DNA of 64,000 bases from JAGNKE01 sp964583335 (GTDB lineage Bacteria; Pseudomonadota; Alphaproteobacteria; Micavibrionales; Micavibrionaceae): assembly GCA_964583335.1 (NCBI GenBank), contig CAZOVG010000001.1, positions 532,636 through 596,635 on the forward strand, in the 5' to 3' direction. A program made the position numbers and the translations under genes. Under the pieces are notes generated by a model. That model worked only from the letters and a program-made list of their open reading frames with translations, did not search any database and was not told where the DNA came from. Position 1 is the stretch's first letter, and each line of letters opens with the position of its first letter. This document shows positions 52,683 to 60,915 of this stretch, one piece after another.

Positions 52683-53654
52683 ATGATTAATAATTACACC
52701 GTGGCGACTGTCTTCGGAGGCACCGGATTTATCGGGCGGCAGGTCGTTCGGGAGCTCGCGTCGCGCGGGGTTATCGTTAAAGTCGCGACCCGCGTGCCGG
52801 AGAGCGCTTATTTTCTTAAGCCTTTCGGACGGGTGGGTCAGATCGTGCCGTTTGCCTGTCGTTACGATTCGCCCGAAAGCCTCGCGCAGGCCGTTAAAGG
52901 ATCGGACCTGGTGGTTAATTGCGTTGGAATCCTGTTTGAGCGTGGCAAGAGCCGCACATTCCGCAGGGTGCATGTCGATCAACCTGCGGCCATAGCGCGC
53001 GCGTGCGCGGAGGCGGGCGTTTTGCGCTTTGTCCATATTTCTTCGCTCAGTTGTGATAAGGCTCAATCCGCGTATGCCAAGAGCAAGCTCGAAGGCGAGA
53101 AGGCGGTGTTCGCGAATTTTCCGCGTGCGACGATTTTGCGGCCAAGTGTCGTTTTCGGCTCAGAGGACCGTTTTTTCAATATGTTTGCGAAACTCTCGCG
53201 CTACCTGCCGTTCCTGCCGCTGATCGGCGGAGGGCATACGAAGCTGCAGCCCGTTTATGTCGGCGACGTCGCGGATGCCGTGATCGCCAGCCTTTATGCC
53301 GTGGGGGATGAGGCGGGTGGCGGCGTCGAGGGCGAGGTGTTTGAGCTTGGTGGGCCGGAGGTTTTGTCGTTCCGTGAAGTTTACGCGAAAATGTTTGTCC
53401 ATACGGGGCGCAAGCGGCTTCTCGTTTCGGTTCCCTGGGGGCTGGCGAAGGTTCAGGCGTGGTTCATGCGTATCATGCCCGAACCGCTGTTGACCGCCGA
53501 TCAGGTCGAGACGCTCAAGACCGATAATGTTGTCTCGAAAGGCATGAAGGGTTTTGCGGATTTGGGAATACTGCCGCGTTCGCTTGATTCGGTTTTGCCG
53601 GGGTATCTTGAAGTTTATAAGCCTGGCGGGCGTTTGGCCAAAGTTAAAGCCTAG
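52683..53654 (+). CDS. NDUFA9-like NAD(P)-binding protein
   Basis: A 323-residue short-chain dehydrogenase-like protein of the complex I NDUFA9 group. The Rossmann motif is VFGGTGFIGRQVVREL (about 9-24), with VVNCVGILFERG and the SSL...YAKSKLEGE pair typical of extended SDRs, and HTKLQPVYVGDVADAV further on. In mitochondria NDUFA9 is an accessory subunit of NADH dehydrogenase; in alphaproteobacteria the homologue is annotated by similarity. The ATG at 52683 has GGAGAG ten bases upstream. Confidence 0.9.
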   Translation: MINNYTVATVFGGTGFIGRQVVRELASRGVIVKVATRVPESAYFLKPFGRVGQIVPFACRYDSPESLAQAVKGSDLVVNCVGILFERGKSRTFRRVHVDQPAAIARACAEAGVLRFVHISSLSCDKAQSAYAKSKLEGEKAVFANFPRATILRPSVVFGSEDRFFNMFAKLSRYLPFLPLIGGGHTKLQPVYVGDVADAVIASLYAVGDEAGGGVEGEVFELGGPEVLSFREVYAKMFVHTGRKRLLVSVPWGLAKVQAWFMRIMPEPLLTADQVETLKTDNVVSKGMKGFADLGILPRSLDSVLPGYLEVYKPGGRLAKVKA

Positions 53655-53735
53655 GTTTTTCTCGCGTTCCGGTTTTTGTGTTTTATTGTTTTTGTATGAT
53701 ATACGGGTTTATTCCGCCTTGAGAGGGGAGCCGCC

Positions 53736-54689
53736 ATGTTTTTGAGAGCCCTGTTTTTTGCCGTTTTGTTCGCGGTGGCCGCAAGCCAGCCGTTTGCAAC
53801 GGCTTATGCCAGTCCCCAGCAGATTGTGGCCGTTGTTAATGAGGACGCGATTACACAAAAGGATCTGGACGACCGGATGAAGCTGATCATGGCGTCTTCG
53901 GGCATGCCCAATACGCCGGATATCCGCCGGAGGCTCGCGCCACAGGTGATCAATACGCTTATTGAAGAGCAAATTATGGTGCAGGAAGCGCAGAAGCTGA
54001 AAATTGACATTAAAGCTGAAGAGATCGAGAAAGGGTTTGCCAGTCTGGCCAAGCAGAACAAGATGAGCGCCGAAGATTTTAAGGCCATGCTTAAGCGGGG
54101 CGGCATTTCCACGCTTACCCTGCAAAACCAGATCAAGGCCCATCTGTCCTGGTCGCTTGTCGTGCAGAAGCGTTTGAGCCCGCGCGTGAATGTTACAGAG
54201 CGTGATGTCGATGACCTTTTGGGGAGAATGGCCAAGAATGTCGGGCGAAGCGAGTATCTGCTGGCTGAGATTTTTCTCCCTGTAGACACTGCTGATAACG
54301 AAGCCAAGGTGAAGCAGCTTGCGGGCAGCATGATGACGGAAATCAAGGCTGGCCGGGCGAGCTTTTATAAGCTGGCGCAGCAATTTTCTAAATCCGCCGG
54401 GTCGGCCAACGGCGGCGATCTTGGATGGGTTCAGGAAGATCAGGTGGCTAAGGAGCTTGCCGAGGCTCTTAAGGGTATGACCGTTAATCAGGTGAGTGAG
54501 CCGATCCGTTCGCCAAATGGTTACCATATCCTTTTTATTAGGGAACAACGGCAGCTGGCCAGTGAAAACCTGCCCAGCCGCGAAAAGGTTTTCACGATGC
54601 TGGGGCTTGAGCGTCTGGACCGGATGCAGCGCGGATATATGCTTGATCTTAAGGCTTCGGCCTTCATCGAAAACCGTGTCGAATCCTGA
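53736..54689 (+). CDS. surA: SurA-like periplasmic peptidyl-prolyl isomerase
   Basis: A 317-residue outer-membrane protein chaperone. A signal peptide ends near YAS (residues 1-26), followed by the SurA N-terminal chaperone domain (IVAVVNEDAITQKDLDDRM) and one parvulin domain (about 180-280, YLLAEIFLP then FSKSAGSANGGDLGWVQ and PIRSPNGYHILFI). GAGGGGAG lies 5 bases before the ATG. In most alphaproteobacteria lptD precedes and pdxA follows; here rsmA follows directly. Confidence 0.92.
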   Translation: MFLRALFFAVLFAVAASQPFATAYASPQQIVAVVNEDAITQKDLDDRMKLIMASSGMPNTPDIRRRLAPQVINTLIEEQIMVQEAQKLKIDIKAEEIEKGFASLAKQNKMSAEDFKAMLKRGGISTLTLQNQIKAHLSWSLVVQKRLSPRVNVTERDVDDLLGRMAKNVGRSEYLLAEIFLPVDTADNEAKVKQLAGSMMTEIKAGRASFYKLAQQFSKSAGSANGGDLGWVQEDQVAKELAEALKGMTVNQVSEPIRSPNGYHILFIREQRQLASENLPSREKVFTMLGLERLDRMQRGYMLDLKASAFIENRVES

Positions 54690-55548
54690 TTTAGACATTG
54701 AGGCGCGCCGATTGAGGCTGGATTCTCTGCCGCCGCTGCGTGACGTTATTTCCGCGCATGGCCTGCAAGCGAAAAAATCCCTGGGCCAGAACTTTCTTCT
54801 TGACCAAAACATCACCGATAAAATCGTCCGGCTTTGCGGCATTTCCGAGGGGTTGAATGTTATCGAGATCGGGCCGGGGCCGGGGGGGCTGACGCGGAGT
54901 TTGCTGCGCTCGCCCGCCGCCGGAGTCTGGGCCGTGGAAGCGGATTTCCGGGCGGTTGCGGCGCTTTCGGATTTGAACAGTGCTGCGGCCGGTCGGCTGC
55001 ATATTCTGGAGGGCGACGCCCTGTCGGTCGATGCGCGCGCCTTGTGTCCCGCGCCACGCGCGGTGATCGCCAATTTGCCCTATAACATCGCTACGCCGCT
55101 TTTGCTCGGTTGGTTGCAGCATTTATACGAGGATCAGGGCGCTTATGCGTTTCTGGCGCTGATGTTCCAAAAGGAAGTGGCGCAACGGATTTGCGCCGCG
55201 CCCTCGGGCAAGGCTTATGGGCGGTTGGCCGTCATTTCGCAGTGGCTGTGCGAGGCTAAAATTCTTGTCGAGCTGCCGCCCTCCGTGTTTACGCCGCCGC
55301 CGAAGGTGCGGTCCGCCGTGGTCAAGCTGGTTCCGCGCCAATTGCCCGCCGATTCGCCGCCGTTTGCGGCGGTGGAGCGGGTGACGGCGCTGGCGTTTCA
55401 GGGGCGGCGCAAGATGGTGCGCAGCAGCCTTGCGGCTTATGAGCCGCATTTCAAGGAGGCGGGAATCGACCCGCAGGCGCGGGCGGAGAACCTGAGCGTG
55501 GCGCAGTATATCAGGCTTGCGCAGCTTGGCGGCGATCCTGTATCCTGA
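54676..55548 (+). CDS. rsmA: 16S rRNA dimethyladenosine transferase RsmA (KsgA)
   Basis: Dimethylates A1518 and A1519 of 16S rRNA. The 290-residue protein has KKSLGQNFLLDQNIT, the AdoMet motif IEIGPGPGGLTRSLL, and the catalytic NLPYNIATPLL. The start is uncertain: GTG at 54676 overlaps surA by 14 bases; TTG at 54712 would avoid the overlap. The frame also stays open farther upstream, inside surA, but there is no homology there. Confidence 0.94.
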   Translation: MSNPDLDIEARRLRLDSLPPLRDVISAHGLQAKKSLGQNFLLDQNITDKIVRLCGISEGLNVIEIGPGPGGLTRSLLRSPAAGVWAVEADFRAVAALSDLNSAAAGRLHILEGDALSVDARALCPAPRAVIANLPYNIATPLLLGWLQHLYEDQGAYAFLALMFQKEVAQRICAAPSGKAYGRLAVISQWLCEAKILVELPPSVFTPPPKVRSAVVKLVPRQLPADSPPFAAVERVTALAFQGRRKMVRSSLAAYEPHFKEAGIDPQARAENLSVAQYIRLAQLGGDPVS

Positions 55549-55583
55549 TTGTCATAAAAAAACTCATCGAAAAGGGTTGAGAT

Positions 55584-56246
55584 TTGAAACGCGTCGGGGA
55601 TATCAAAACGGCTTATCGGCCTTACTGGGTTTCGCAAAACCCGGATCTGATGTGCCTGCGGCGCAGCGAATTGCTGAAAACCGCTTGGGATGAGGCGGTG
55701 CAGAGCGCCGGGCCGGACAACACGATGCTGATTCTCATGGAAAGCCGGGGGATCGATATGCCCGGCGCGATCGTTCCGGCGGAGTATCTTTACGGGTTCC
55801 ATCAGGCGTTCCCGCACCTCAGGCATCTGGCCCCGATTCATCATATTACGCGCGAAGAGCTGGCGCAGGATTTCGACCGGCTTAAAAAGATGCTTTGGGA
55901 CGGGCATAACCTCGTGGTTCTGGACGATGCGGGGCATCCGGCGTTCGGGATCGCTAACTGGGGCTTTGCCATGGATCTGGAGGCGGACGCGCAGGGGCAT
56001 TTGAAATTCCGGGGGGAGTTCGCGGATTACGCGTTTACCGGCAAGGCTTACGAATACAAACCCGATCCGGAGGCGCAGGAGCGGTTCAGGCGCGAGTTCG
56101 GGGACTGGGCGCCGCCGCCGCCGCCCGAGATGAGCGAGCGGGACGCGCGGATCGTGGCGGACATGGTTTCGCGGCTGGAACGGGCCGCGCCGGGGCGCGA
56201 GAGTTATTCCGAGGCCGTGCGGAGCGCGGCGGTTGATTTAAGCTAG
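55584..56246 (+). CDS. Hypothetical protein, 220 residues
   Basis: Not recognised. A soluble protein with a start at TTG 55584 after AAAGGG (8-base gap), 35 bases after rsmA, so probably in the same transcript. Distinctive stretches are LMCLRRSELLKTAWDEAV, APIHHITREELAQDF and FADYAFTGKAYEYKPDPEAQ, and a Pro-rich DWAPPPPPE link near residue 180. No signal peptide, membrane helix or known catalytic motif is visible. Confidence 0.65.
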   Translation: MKRVGDIKTAYRPYWVSQNPDLMCLRRSELLKTAWDEAVQSAGPDNTMLILMESRGIDMPGAIVPAEYLYGFHQAFPHLRHLAPIHHITREELAQDFDRLKKMLWDGHNLVVLDDAGHPAFGIANWGFAMDLEADAQGHLKFRGEFADYAFTGKAYEYKPDPEAQERFRREFGDWAPPPPPEMSERDARIVADMVSRLERAAPGRESYSEAVRSAAVDLS

Positions 56247-56252
56247 CTCTTC

Positions 56253-57782
56253 TCAGTCAGAGTCTGTTTCGGACCAGTTTTTAATCATTCTCCTTATGAG
56301 ATTTTTTGTATCCCTTGATGACTCTGCTTCCATCTTTCTTTGCAATACATCCAGCACATAGTCTTTTTGCGCAGCATTGTTATTGAGGCGCTTGGTTTGA
56401 GATTGGCTCAATTTAAAATTAATCCCTGATTTGATTAGGCTGTTTATCAGGTCAGCTGTGTCTCTTGCCGCTTTATCGTGTTTTCCTCTGATTATGCGTT
56501 CAATCAGAGCATCGGGAATTTTGGTCTTTTTCAACTCTGTTTTAAGAACCTGCAAAACTCCATCAAAATTATAGAATACGCCGGTAATTCTGGGGTCCTG
56601 AAGGCTGAGGACGATTAACTCCTGATCTTCCGAGCTGATTTGCTTTTTGCGGCCGTAGGAGAAGTCTCTAAGGTAATATTCGAATGCGTGAGATATTTTC
56701 TCGCTTTCGACTGAGGGATCGTCAAGCATTTCTGCCAAGGAGCTGTCGAGGGTTTCAGGTACCAAGGGCTCGTTCATATAGCTGCCCAACATTGCATTAA
56801 GGACGCTTTCGGTTGTGTCCTGCGTACCGCAGAAATTATTATTGCAAAGGTCTATTTTTCTACGCACGAACCCTGAACTTGCATACAGGTTGCCTCCCGA
56901 CCCGCCGATTATCGGGGCCACAGTCAGAGGAGCCAAAAGCGGCTCGGCCTTCAAGCTTATGAACCCTGAGGCAGGTTCAAGTTCACCCTCGAAGTTTCTC
57001 ATTAACAGTTCGATCTTCAAGAAGCTCTTGCGATTTCTCTGTATATTCCAGAAATCCTGAGATTTACTGCTACCTCCTGTTTCGCTGGCGATGGATAGTA
57101 CTGCATCGGCTTCCGATATCTCTCCGTAGTCCTTTACAAGGCATTCGCCCTTAGCCATGCGGGCGCTTATGCCTTTAAGGGTCAGGGTGGTTCCGTTGTT
57201 TTCATAGCCTGTAAGGCCGACTTCTTCGCATGCCGTGCCTTTCTTTATGTAGAAGACAGCAGTTTGCGTGTTTTCGTTCAGGGTTCTGCCGTAGGTCAGG
57301 GGTTCCGCCACCATCACTTCCTTAGCGGCTGCGTTATACAGCAGTCTCTGGCAAATCGAGCCGCAGAGCATCTGCTTCACATCGCCTTTGCCCGATGTAG
57401 CTCCGTCATCTCCGAGCACAGCGATTGAATTAAACGTTGCGCTCACCGCCCGTAAAGGCACCTCGCTGTATTTTGCTTCGATGTATTTTTCCCAGACATC
57501 CCAGTCGATCCAGAAGGATTGTGCGCATCCGAGGCCCACAACGAGGATCAGGCTGACCAGCGGCGCAAATTTAATTCGCAAGCCTCTAACAAGTGGCGCG
57601 ACTAAGCTGGCTTGCGTCAGGTATATGAAAAGCGTTGGGGCTATGATCAGGATCAATCCGGGCAGTATGCCAAGAAAGAGGCCAAAAATGACTAGTCCGG
57701 GGATGGCCAAGGCTACGAACGACAGGACGCCGAGAATAAAGAGGAATCCTATGTTGAGACCCCAACCGATGCTGGTGTTCAT
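56253..57782 (-). CDS. Unknown membrane protein coupled to gmk
   Basis: A 509-residue protein with no recognised family. The first 95 residues hold three or four membrane helices (GFLFILGVLSFVALAIPGLV, then GLFLGILPGLILIIAPTLFI, then PLVSLILVVGLG). The remaining 410 residues are soluble and contain paired cysteines (CGSICQ, CNNNFCG), which suggests an extracytoplasmic domain; the C-terminal 120 residues are Lys-rich and helical. The DNA is visibly more AT-rich than its surroundings, a sign of possible transfer or relaxed constraint. Its ATG overlaps the gmk stop (ATGA), so it is translated with gmk; a functional link is not evident. Confidence 0.75.
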   Translation of the reverse strand: MNTSIGWGLNIGFLFILGVLSFVALAIPGLVIFGLFLGILPGLILIIAPTLFIYLTQASLVAPLVRGLRIKFAPLVSLILVVGLGCAQSFWIDWDVWEKYIEAKYSEVPLRAVSATFNSIAVLGDDGATSGKGDVKQMLCGSICQRLLYNAAAKEVMVAEPLTYGRTLNENTQTAVFYIKKGTACEEVGLTGYENNGTTLTLKGISARMAKGECLVKDYGEISEADAVLSIASETGGSSKSQDFWNIQRNRKSFLKIELLMRNFEGELEPASGFISLKAEPLLAPLTVAPIIGGSGGNLYASSGFVRRKIDLCNNNFCGTQDTTESVLNAMLGSYMNEPLVPETLDSSLAEMLDDPSVESEKISHAFEYYLRDFSYGRKKQISSEDQELIVLSLQDPRITGVFYNFDGVLQVLKTELKKTKIPDALIERIIRGKHDKAARDTADLINSLIKSGINFKLSQSQTKRLNNNAAQKDYVLDVLQRKMEAESSRDTKNLIRRMIKNWSETDSD

Positions 57783-58420
57783 AAACCCTCGCGGAGGCCG
57801 CGCACGAATTCGGAGAGGCCGACCATGCGGCTGCGGCGGATGCGTTCGGCGTCGAGGATCAGCTGGGCCTTGGCGATGGCGGCGTTGATTTCCTCGTTCA
57901 CGATCACGTAGTCATATTCCGAATAATGGGAGATTTCGTCGGCGGCCTTGGCCATGCGGCCCCGGATTTCGGCCTCGGTCTCGCGCGTGTCGCGGGAGCG
58001 GTGGCGCAGGCGTTTTTCCAGTTCCATGCGGCTGGGCGGGAGAATGAACACGGTCACGAGGTCTTCGCGCGCGATTTCGGAGAGTTGCTGGGTGCCCTGC
58101 CAGTCGATGTCGAAGATCACGTCCTTGCCCATTGCCAGAGCGTCTTCCACGGGCTGGCGGGGGGTGCCGTAGTAATTGTCGAAGACCTTGGCATGTTCGA
58201 GCATCTCGCCGTTATCGACCATGTCGCGGAAATCATCGTGAGTGACGAAGAAATAATCCTGGCCGTGGACCTCGCCCGCGCGGCGTTTGCGGGTCGTGAC
58301 CGAGACGGAAATCGTCATGTCCGGGTTTCCGCCCAGAAGGGCGCGTGAAATCGTGGTTTTGCCTGCTCCAGAGGGGGAGGACAATACATACATCAATCCC
58401 CTGCGCTGAATTTGCTGCAA
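57779..58420 (-). CDS. gmk: Guanylate kinase
   Basis: Phosphorylates GMP and dGMP. The 213-residue protein has the P-loop SSPSGAGKTTISRAL, the GMP-site SVSVTTRKRRAGEVHGQDYFFV and FDIDWQGTQQL. The start is TTG at 58420: AGGAG lies six bases upstream and the first Met (58393) sits close to the P-loop. The frame is open upstream, overlapping the divergent SDR gene, but this is not coding. The next gene overlaps it by 4 bases. Confidence 0.96.
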   Translation of the reverse strand: MQQIQRRGLMYVLSSPSGAGKTTISRALLGGNPDMTISVSVTTRKRRAGEVHGQDYFFVTHDDFRDMVDNGEMLEHAKVFDNYYGTPRQPVEDALAMGKDVIFDIDWQGTQQLSEIAREDLVTVFILPPSRMELEKRLRHRSRDTRETEAEIRGRMAKAADEISHYSEYDYVIVNEEINAAIAKAQLILDAERIRRSRMVGLSEFVRGLREGL

Positions 58421-58513
58421 ACGCCGCTCCTGTCTGCTGATTTTTTCCGCTTGTTCGCGTATAAAACTAGCGTCAGAGTTTTGTAAAGTCCATTTGAAAT
58501 TACGGATTTTTCC

Positions 58514-59293
58514 ATGGGCGTGAAAGCCAAGGGCCTTAAAACCATCGTCATCACCGGGGCGTCGAGCGGAATCGGCGCCGCGCTGGCGATCCATTACGCG
58601 GGGCCGGGGCGGGTTCTGGCGGTTCACGGGCGGGATGCCGCGCGGCTTCAGGCCGTGGCGCGGACTTGCCGGGAGAAAGGCGCAGAGGTTGAGATGTTCA
58701 TCGGCGACACGACCGACCGGGCGGGGATGCAGGCATGGCTTGTGGATTTTGACTCACGATATCCGGTGGATCTGGTTTTTGCCAATGCCGGGATTTCAGC
58801 GGGGCCGGGGCCGCTGACTCTCGAAGACCCGGCGCAAGTGCGGCGCGTTTTCGATGTGAACCTGACGGGCGTTTTGAACACCATCGAGCCTTTGATCGGG
58901 GTTATGGCGGCGCGGGGGCGCGGGCATATCGGGATCATGAGTTCGCTGGCGGGGTTCAGGGGGTTTCCCGGCGCTCCGGCCTATTGCGCCTCCAAGGCGG
59001 CGGTGCGGCTTTACGGGGAGGCGCTGGTGGGCCCGCTGCGGGCGCAGGGGGTGGGGGTTCATGTGATCTGCCCCGGGTTTATCAAGAGCCCGATGACCGC
59101 GAAAAACCCCTTTCCGATGCCGTTTTTGATGGGCGCGGAGCGGGCCGCCGCCCTGATCGCGCGGGGTATCGAGCGGGGCCGGAGCCGGATCGCCTTTCCG
59201 TGGCCCGTCTGGGCCGGGGTGCGGGTTTTGGCCTGTTTGTCCGAGGGAATCGCCCAAAGGCTGCTCCGGAAGAGTCCTGCTAAACCCCGATAG
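58514..59293 (+). CDS. Short-chain dehydrogenase/reductase
   Basis: A 259-residue classical SDR. The NAD(P) motif is TGASSGIGAAL (about 14-24), followed by NAGISAGPGP, the Ser of IMSSLAGFRG and the YCASKAA Tyr-Lys pair. The C-terminal region (FPWPVWAGVRVLACLSEG) is hydrophobic and may associate with the membrane. Substrate unknown. Divergent from gmk, 93 bases apart. Confidence 0.9.
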   Translation: MGVKAKGLKTIVITGASSGIGAALAIHYAGPGRVLAVHGRDAARLQAVARTCREKGAEVEMFIGDTTDRAGMQAWLVDFDSRYPVDLVFANAGISAGPGPLTLEDPAQVRRVFDVNLTGVLNTIEPLIGVMAARGRGHIGIMSSLAGFRGFPGAPAYCASKAAVRLYGEALVGPLRAQGVGVHVICPGFIKSPMTAKNPFPMPFLMGAERAAALIARGIERGRSRIAFPWPVWAGVRVLACLSEGIAQRLLRKSPAKPR

Positions 59294-59483
59294 GAGCATG
59301 ATTTTTCCATACCCCTTGATTTTTTTTTGAAATCGTTCTAACTAAAAGGATAGTCTTATATATTTACATATCTAATTTACGATTATCGATTTACATAAAG
59401 CGTTTTTAATTACCAAAGCTTTTTTTTACTATTACGTTTACAAGGGTTTGTTTTAACTGGGTGAGTTAAGGGTTATAAAAATT
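59294..59483 (+). promoter_or_regulatory. AT-rich upstream region with repeated TTTAC motifs
   Basis: The 190 bases before the ArsR-type gene are much more AT-rich than the genes around them. The motif TTTAC occurs at 59363, 59376, 59390 and 59438, the first three spaced 13-14 bases apart, and several TATA-like blocks lie between. Autoregulation by the downstream repressor is a reasonable guess, but no clear palindrome proves it. Confidence 0.35.
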
Positions 59484-59843
59484 ATGGATGTTCAAGATAT
59501 TGAAGAGAATGTCGATCTGGCCGTCGGTCTCCTGAAGGCTTTATCAAACGAAAAACGTCTGACCGTCATTTGTGAGCTCTACAAGGGCGAGAAAAGCGTC
59601 GGCGAGCTTGAGCGGATTGTGGGTTTGAGTCAGTCCGCGCTGTCGCAGCATCTTGCGCGTTTGCGCAAGGATAAGCTGGTTCGCACGCGCCGGGAAGCGC
59701 AAACGATTTATTATTCCCTCCAGAACGAGGCGACCAAGGAATTGCTCCGCTGCTTGTGCGATATCTATACTCCGCAGGACGGGCAGCGCCCGGATGTCGC
59801 TTTTTCCGAGGAGCCGGTCCGCAAAAAGGCCGCCAACGCTTAG
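59484..59843 (+). CDS. ArsR/SmtB-family transcriptional regulator (BigR/SqrR-like)
   Basis: A 119-residue winged-helix repressor. The helix-turn-helix region is SVGELERIVGLSQSALSQHLARLRKDK with the wing EAQTIYYSL. It resembles the BigR/SqrR group, in which two cysteines 66 residues apart sense persulfides or sulfide. Here the first is present (Cys30) but the matching position (96) is Thr, while Cys90 and Cys92 lie a few residues earlier. The ligand and targets are unknown. AAGGG lies 11 bases before the ATG; the AT-rich region upstream is the likely operator. Confidence 0.85.
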   Translation: MDVQDIEENVDLAVGLLKALSNEKRLTVICELYKGEKSVGELERIVGLSQSALSQHLARLRKDKLVRTRREAQTIYYSLQNEATKELLRCLCDIYTPQDGQRPDVAFSEEPVRKKAANA

Positions 59844-59887
59844 GCGTTTTTGGGCGGTTTTGTTCCCGATTTTTCTGATGGTTTCGG

Positions 59888-60850
59888 TCAGGCCGCGTGT
59901 TTGCGCAGGCCGAAGGCTTTTGTTGCGGTCATGAACACGGTTTTGATGTCCAGATTTTCCAGTTTGTCTTCCTGAATAATCGTTACGTTCGCTCCGCGCG
60001 GCGCGTGTTTGACTGTGTTGCTCGCCCCTGAAAAGAGCGCGAGGGCTGGGCAGCCTGTGGCGGCAATGAGGTGCATGGGCCCGGTGTCGTTGCCTATGGC
60101 GCCTTGCGCCTTGCGGGCGAGGGCGGCGATCTGGAACAGGCTGGTACGGCCTGTGAGGTCGATGGCGGCGGGGCAAAGGGCTTGGATTCGCCGATTAATG
60201 TCCGCCTCGGCCGCCGTGCCGAGAAGAACAGTCCGGATGTTGCGTTTCGCCAGAAGATTTCCGATCGCGGCGTAGTTCTCGGCGGGCCAGCGTTTATGCG
60301 GATGCTGCGGGGCGCAGCCCGGTGCGAACAAGACATAAGCGGGGGGCAGGGAGAAGGCGGCGAGGTCTTCCTCTATCCATTGCAGATCGTCGATCTGAAC
60401 GTCTTTGATTCCCGCCAGAGCCAATGTCTGCACGTGCCCGTCAAAGGCGTGGCCGGCGGAGCGTTCGGGTGAGAGGTTCGCGTGAGACGCGCCCTTGGCC
60501 GCGCCGACCCATTCGGGGCGCCGGGCTTTTGGGAACAGCCGGAAATACACAGACGTGCGGTCGTTGTTTTGCAGGTCGTATACGCGGGCGAAATTTCCGC
60601 GCAGCAATTTTGTGCGCAGCGAGAGCCAGCCGGGGATATTCAGGGCGCGGGGTTTCCGGTCGAGCCAAATCTCATCGAAATAGCCGCAGCGGCGGGCGAA
60701 CTCCTCAAACGGTTTGGTCGTCAGAACGGTGATGTGCGCGTCGCTGTGAGCGCGGCGGATGGCCGCCATGGGGCCGAGCGCCTGGATGAAGTCGCCCAGC
60801 GCGCCCAGCTTGATGACGAGAATTTTTTCGGCCTTACTTCCCGCAGTCAT
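59888..60850 (-). CDS. Glycosyltransferase family 9 (heptosyltransferase-like)
   Basis: A 320-residue GT9 enzyme, the family that adds heptose to lipopolysaccharide inner core. Visible features are the N-terminal KLGALGDFIQALGPMAAIR, the VGAAKG region and the C-terminal nucleotide-sugar site GNDTGPMHLIAATGCPALALF. It probably acts at the cytoplasmic face of the inner membrane. It follows the GT4 gene on the same strand after 65 bases, containing a short GC-rich hairpin (about 60912-60930 region), and the pair may act in envelope polysaccharide synthesis. Confidence 0.9.
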   Translation of the reverse strand: MTAGSKAEKILVIKLGALGDFIQALGPMAAIRRAHSDAHITVLTTKPFEEFARRCGYFDEIWLDRKPRALNIPGWLSLRTKLLRGNFARVYDLQNNDRTSVYFRLFPKARRPEWVGAAKGASHANLSPERSAGHAFDGHVQTLALAGIKDVQIDDLQWIEEDLAAFSLPPAYVLFAPGCAPQHPHKRWPAENYAAIGNLLAKRNIRTVLLGTAAEADINRRIQALCPAAIDLTGRTSLFQIAALARKAQGAIGNDTGPMHLIAATGCPALALFSGASNTVKHAPRGANVTIIQEDKLENLDIKTVFMTATKAFGLRKHAA

Positions 60851-60915
60851 AGTTCTTCTTTTCCGTACTCATTGTCATCCGAGTATCGTTTTATCGCAGC
60901 GCTTCGCTTCGGGCT

